From NCBI GenBank assembly GCA_020832725.1, contig JAFIEC010000303.1:1-6980 (forward strand): a stretch of 6,980 nucleotides of DNA, written 5' to 3'. The stretch comes from Paracoccaceae bacterium. Lineage in GTDB: Bacteria > Pseudomonadota > Alphaproteobacteria > Rhodobacterales > Rhodobacteraceae. The position numbers and the translations under genes were made by a program. The notes below the pieces were generated by a model that saw nothing but the letters and a program-made list of their open reading frames with translations, had not been told where the DNA came from and searched no databases. Positions 5,520-6,980 of this stretch are shown in pieces (the stretch's first letter is position 1; every line of letters begins with the position of its first letter).

Positions 5520-5535
5520 GACGGTGCCGGCTCAG
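5516..5535. terminator. Palindrome spanning two convergent stop codons, possible bidirectional terminator
   Basis: CTGAG-a-CGG-TG-CCG-g-CTCAG: a near-perfect palindrome with one A/G mismatch that contains the TGA stop codons of both the plus-strand synthase gene and the minus-strand yqgE/algH gene. It can fold on either transcript. There is no T-run on either side, so if it ends transcription it does so weakly or with help from Rho; it may instead protect 3' ends. Confidence 0.35.
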
Positions 5536-6107
5536 GCCCGCCCTCCCGCCGCCGAGAGGGCGCTGGGCGGGATCCCCAGAAGGCGTAGCGCGGCTTCCCA
5601 TTTGCCGCCGTTGTCCGAACCGAAGACGATGGCCCGGTCCGCCGGCGCTGCCAGCCAGCCGTTGTGCTGAAACTCCGCTTCCAGCTGGCCCGGTCCCCAG
5701 CCCGCATAGCCCAGCGCCATGATGCACTCGGTCGGCCCCTTGCCGCGGGCGATGTCGTGCAGGATGTCGAGTGTCGCGGTCATGCCATATCCCCCGGCGA
5801 CCCGGACGGTTGATTCGTTGCTGGCGTAATCGTCGCTGTGCAGCACGAAGCCGCGCCCATGTTCGACCGGTCCGCCGAAATGCACGCGTATGCCCTCGGC
5901 ATGGGCCGTCGGCGTGATGTCGAGCTGTTCGAGCAGATCGGGAAAACTGAGATCGCCCGCGGGCTTGTTCACGATCAGCCCCATCGCCCCTTCGGACGTG
6001 TGCGCGCAGAGGAAAACCACACTCTTGTCAAAGCGCGGGTCGCCCATTCCGGGCATCGCGATCAGCATCCTGCCGACCAGATCGTCGTTGATTTGGGGCG
6101 CGCTCAT
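5532..6107 (-). CDS. algH: YqgE/AlgH family protein (UPF0301, DUF179)
   Basis: A 191-residue soluble protein of normal length for this family. Signature stretches: LIAMPGMGDPRFDKSV at 15-30, the EGAMGLIVNKP segment at 39-49, GGPVEHGRGFVLHS at 78-91 and GYAGWGPGQLEAEF at 133-146. The molecular function of the family is not settled; AlgH was named for an effect on alginate regulation in Pseudomonas. No signal peptide is present. The ATG at 6107 gives the usual N-terminus but lacks a Shine-Dalgarno; a weak promoter pattern ends only six bases upstream, which would fit a leaderless message. It is divergent from a DsbD-N-like gene, an arrangement I believe recurs in Rhodobacterales, and convergent with the threonylcarbamoyl-AMP synthase gene. 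Confidence 0.94.
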   Translation of the reverse strand: MSAPQINDDLVGRMLIAMPGMGDPRFDKSVVFLCAHTSEGAMGLIVNKPAGDLSFPDLLEQLDITPTAHAEGIRVHFGGPVEHGRGFVLHSDDYASNESTVRVAGGYGMTATLDILHDIARGKGPTECIMALGYAGWGPGQLEAEFQHNGWLAAPADRAIVFGSDNGGKWEAALRLLGIPPSALSAAGGRA

Positions 6108-6113
6108 GTACCG

Positions 6114-6142
6114 AGAATGCGGTGCGCATGCCCCCGGTGCAA
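6114..6142 (-). promoter_or_regulatory. Weak candidate promoter of yqgE/algH
   Basis: On the minus strand TTGCAC (6142-6137) and CATTCT (6119-6114) are 17 bases apart, each matching three of six consensus bases. The -10 ends six bases before the ATG. The -35 overlaps a tandem pair GTGCAAGG/GTGCAGGG (6137-6152). The rest of the 132-base divergent region shows no better pattern for either gene. Confidence 0.22.
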
Positions 6143-6239
6143 GGGTGCAGGGGCGCGCGCCGGGTCGGCGGCGCGTCCGGTCTCAGCGAAATGTGACTTT
6201 CCCCCGCAGAATGCCCGCCTAATGTGCCGAAGCATGAGC

Positions 6240-6980
6240 ATGGCAGCCCCCCCCCCGGCGACTCCGTCCCCGCCCCTTGCGCGCAGGTCCCGCTCCGCGC
6301 TGGCCGCAGGGCTTGCGACGCTTGTCTGGTTGGGGGCCGCAGTTTCGCCCGAAGCCCAGACAAGGGTGGTCTGGCACGGCACCGAAATGGCGCGTGTCGA
6401 TGTGCTTTCCGGCTGGCGCGGGGCCGACGACCGGCATGTCGCTGCGCTCAAGATCACGCTGGCCCCGGGCTGGAAAACCTATTGGCGTGCTCCGGGCGAT
6501 GCCGGGATCCCGCCAACGCTGACAGATTCGGGCTCGCGCAATCTGGCGCGCGCATGGCTGGAGTTTCCGCGCCCCTCGGTCTTCGAGGCGGGGGGGATGC
6601 ATATCGTCGGCTACGAGCAGCAGGTGATCCTGCCCCTGATCGTGGAGCCACGTCGCCGCGGGCGCGACATCGCGCTGAGCATGCAGCTGCAATTCGGCAT
6701 CTGCGAGGATGTCTGCATTCCGATCACGGCACGGGTGTCGGGCCAGCTGTCTGCGGGGCAAGAGACACGCGACCCGGTGATCGTGGCTGCCCTGGCATCG
6801 CGCCCGATGTCGGCAGAGCAGGCGGGTGTAGGCTCGGTGCGCTGCACGCTGGAGCCCGGGCCGGGCGCCGGTGCACGCCTCGTTGCGATGCTGGAACTTC
6901 CGCATCTGGGTGGTGGCGAGTTCGTCGTGTTCGAACCGGGGAACCGGCGGCGCGGGGTGGGTGCGGCGCTTGCCCGCCGC
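6240..6980 (+). CDS. Secreted DsbD N-terminal-domain-like protein (partial, runs off the right edge)
   Basis: At least 247 residues, with no stop in the window. An N-terminal Pro-rich stretch is followed by a basic patch (ARRSRS, 14-19) and a hydrophobic segment (about 20-34), a probable Sec signal peptide, so the protein should be periplasmic. The mature part has APGWKTYWRAPGDAGIPP (75-92) and QFGICEDVCIP (151-161) with cysteines C155 and C159, the landmarks of the DsbD N-terminal (DsbD alpha-like) domain, which accepts electrons in thiol-disulfide exchange. The thioredoxin and membrane domains of full DsbD are not seen so far, and many Rhodobacterales carry this domain as a stand-alone protein; which form this is cannot be decided here. 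In-frame ATGs at 6222 and 6234 are alternatives; 6240 is chosen for a weak GAAG seven bases upstream. A C10 tract lies at codons 3-6. The gene is divergent from yqgE/algH. Confidence 0.85.
   Translation, partial: MAAPPPATPSPPLARRSRSALAAGLATLVWLGAAVSPEAQTRVVWHGTEMARVDVLSGWRGADDRHVAALKITLAPGWKTYWRAPGDAGIPPTLTDSGSRNLARAWLEFPRPSVFEAGGMHIVGYEQQVILPLIVEPRRRGRDIALSMQLQFGICEDVCIPITARVSGQLSAGQETRDPVIVAALASRPMSAEQAGVGSVRCTLEPGPGAGARLVAMLELPHLGGGEFVVFEPGNRRRGVGAALARR
6247..6256 (+). repeat. C10 homopolymer within the first codons of the DsbD-N-like gene
   Basis: Ten consecutive C bases encode the Ala-Pro-Pro-Pro stretch just after the start and before the signal peptide. With exactly ten, all three upstream ATGs read through into the conserved domain; a change of one base would put them out of frame. 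Such tracts can slip during replication, or be miscounted in sequencing. Confidence 0.85.

Noticed and set aside
1..6980. CRISPR arrays, tRNA or rRNA genes, insertion sequences, phage or toxin-antitoxin genes
   Set aside because: No regularly spaced repeats, no cloverleaf with a TTCGA-type arm, and no transposase, integrase or toxin motifs were seen on reading through both strands.

Overview
The window looks like the chromosome of a halotolerant alphaproteobacterium of the Rhodobacterales (Roseobacter/Rhodobacter group). The evidence is a G+C-rich composition, a tiny aa3-type cytochrome oxidase subunit IV carrying the HKHGEMD signature known from Paracoccus, a Rhodobacterales-style MBL hydrolase starting near IRYPVETPP, and a DsbD-N-like periplasmic protein next to yqgE/algH. 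No rRNA, tRNA, CRISPR, transposon or integrase was seen.

Layout. (1) 1-1968, minus strand: a compact operon transcribed gpsA -> HAD phosphatase -> ggpS (only 18 codons of ggpS are in the window). Its junctions are an ATGA overlap and a one-base gap, with a strong Shine-Dalgarno sequence for ggpS inside the phosphatase gene. The likely job is synthesis of the osmolyte glucosylglycerol: GpsA makes sn-glycerol-3-phosphate, GgpS joins it to glucose from ADP-glucose, and the HAD enzyme removes the phosphate. (2) 1969-2411: a non-coding stretch with a good sigma70-type promoter for the operon, a leader hairpin, a terminator-like hairpin and an AT-rich island. (3) 2412-3191, minus: a lipoprotein with a permuted papain-like (NlpC/P60-type) His/Cys layout, preceded by the 44-residue cytochrome oxidase subunit IV gene. 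A 7-bp-stem hairpin fills the junction and holds the lipoprotein's ribosome binding site. (4) 3286-4417, minus: an MBL-fold hydrolase preceded by a 28-codon Arg-rich leader ORF with a perfect AGGAGG. (5) 4518-5519, plus: Sua5/TsaC-type threonylcarbamoyl-AMP synthase (tRNA t6A), probably starting at GTG. It converges on (6) yqgE/algH (5532-6107, minus), with a palindrome spanning both stop codons. (7) 6240-6980, plus: a secreted DsbD N-terminal-domain-like protein with a C10 homopolymer just after its start, running off the right edge.

The most noteworthy items are the self-contained glucosylglycerol operon with its own gpsA, the Arg-rich leader ORF before the MBL gene, the hairpin-masked ribosome binding site between the oxidase subunit and the lipoprotein, the possible short RNA or terminator around 2141-2250, and the C10 tract. 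Functions are assigned from motifs and neighbourhood only; no database search was run.
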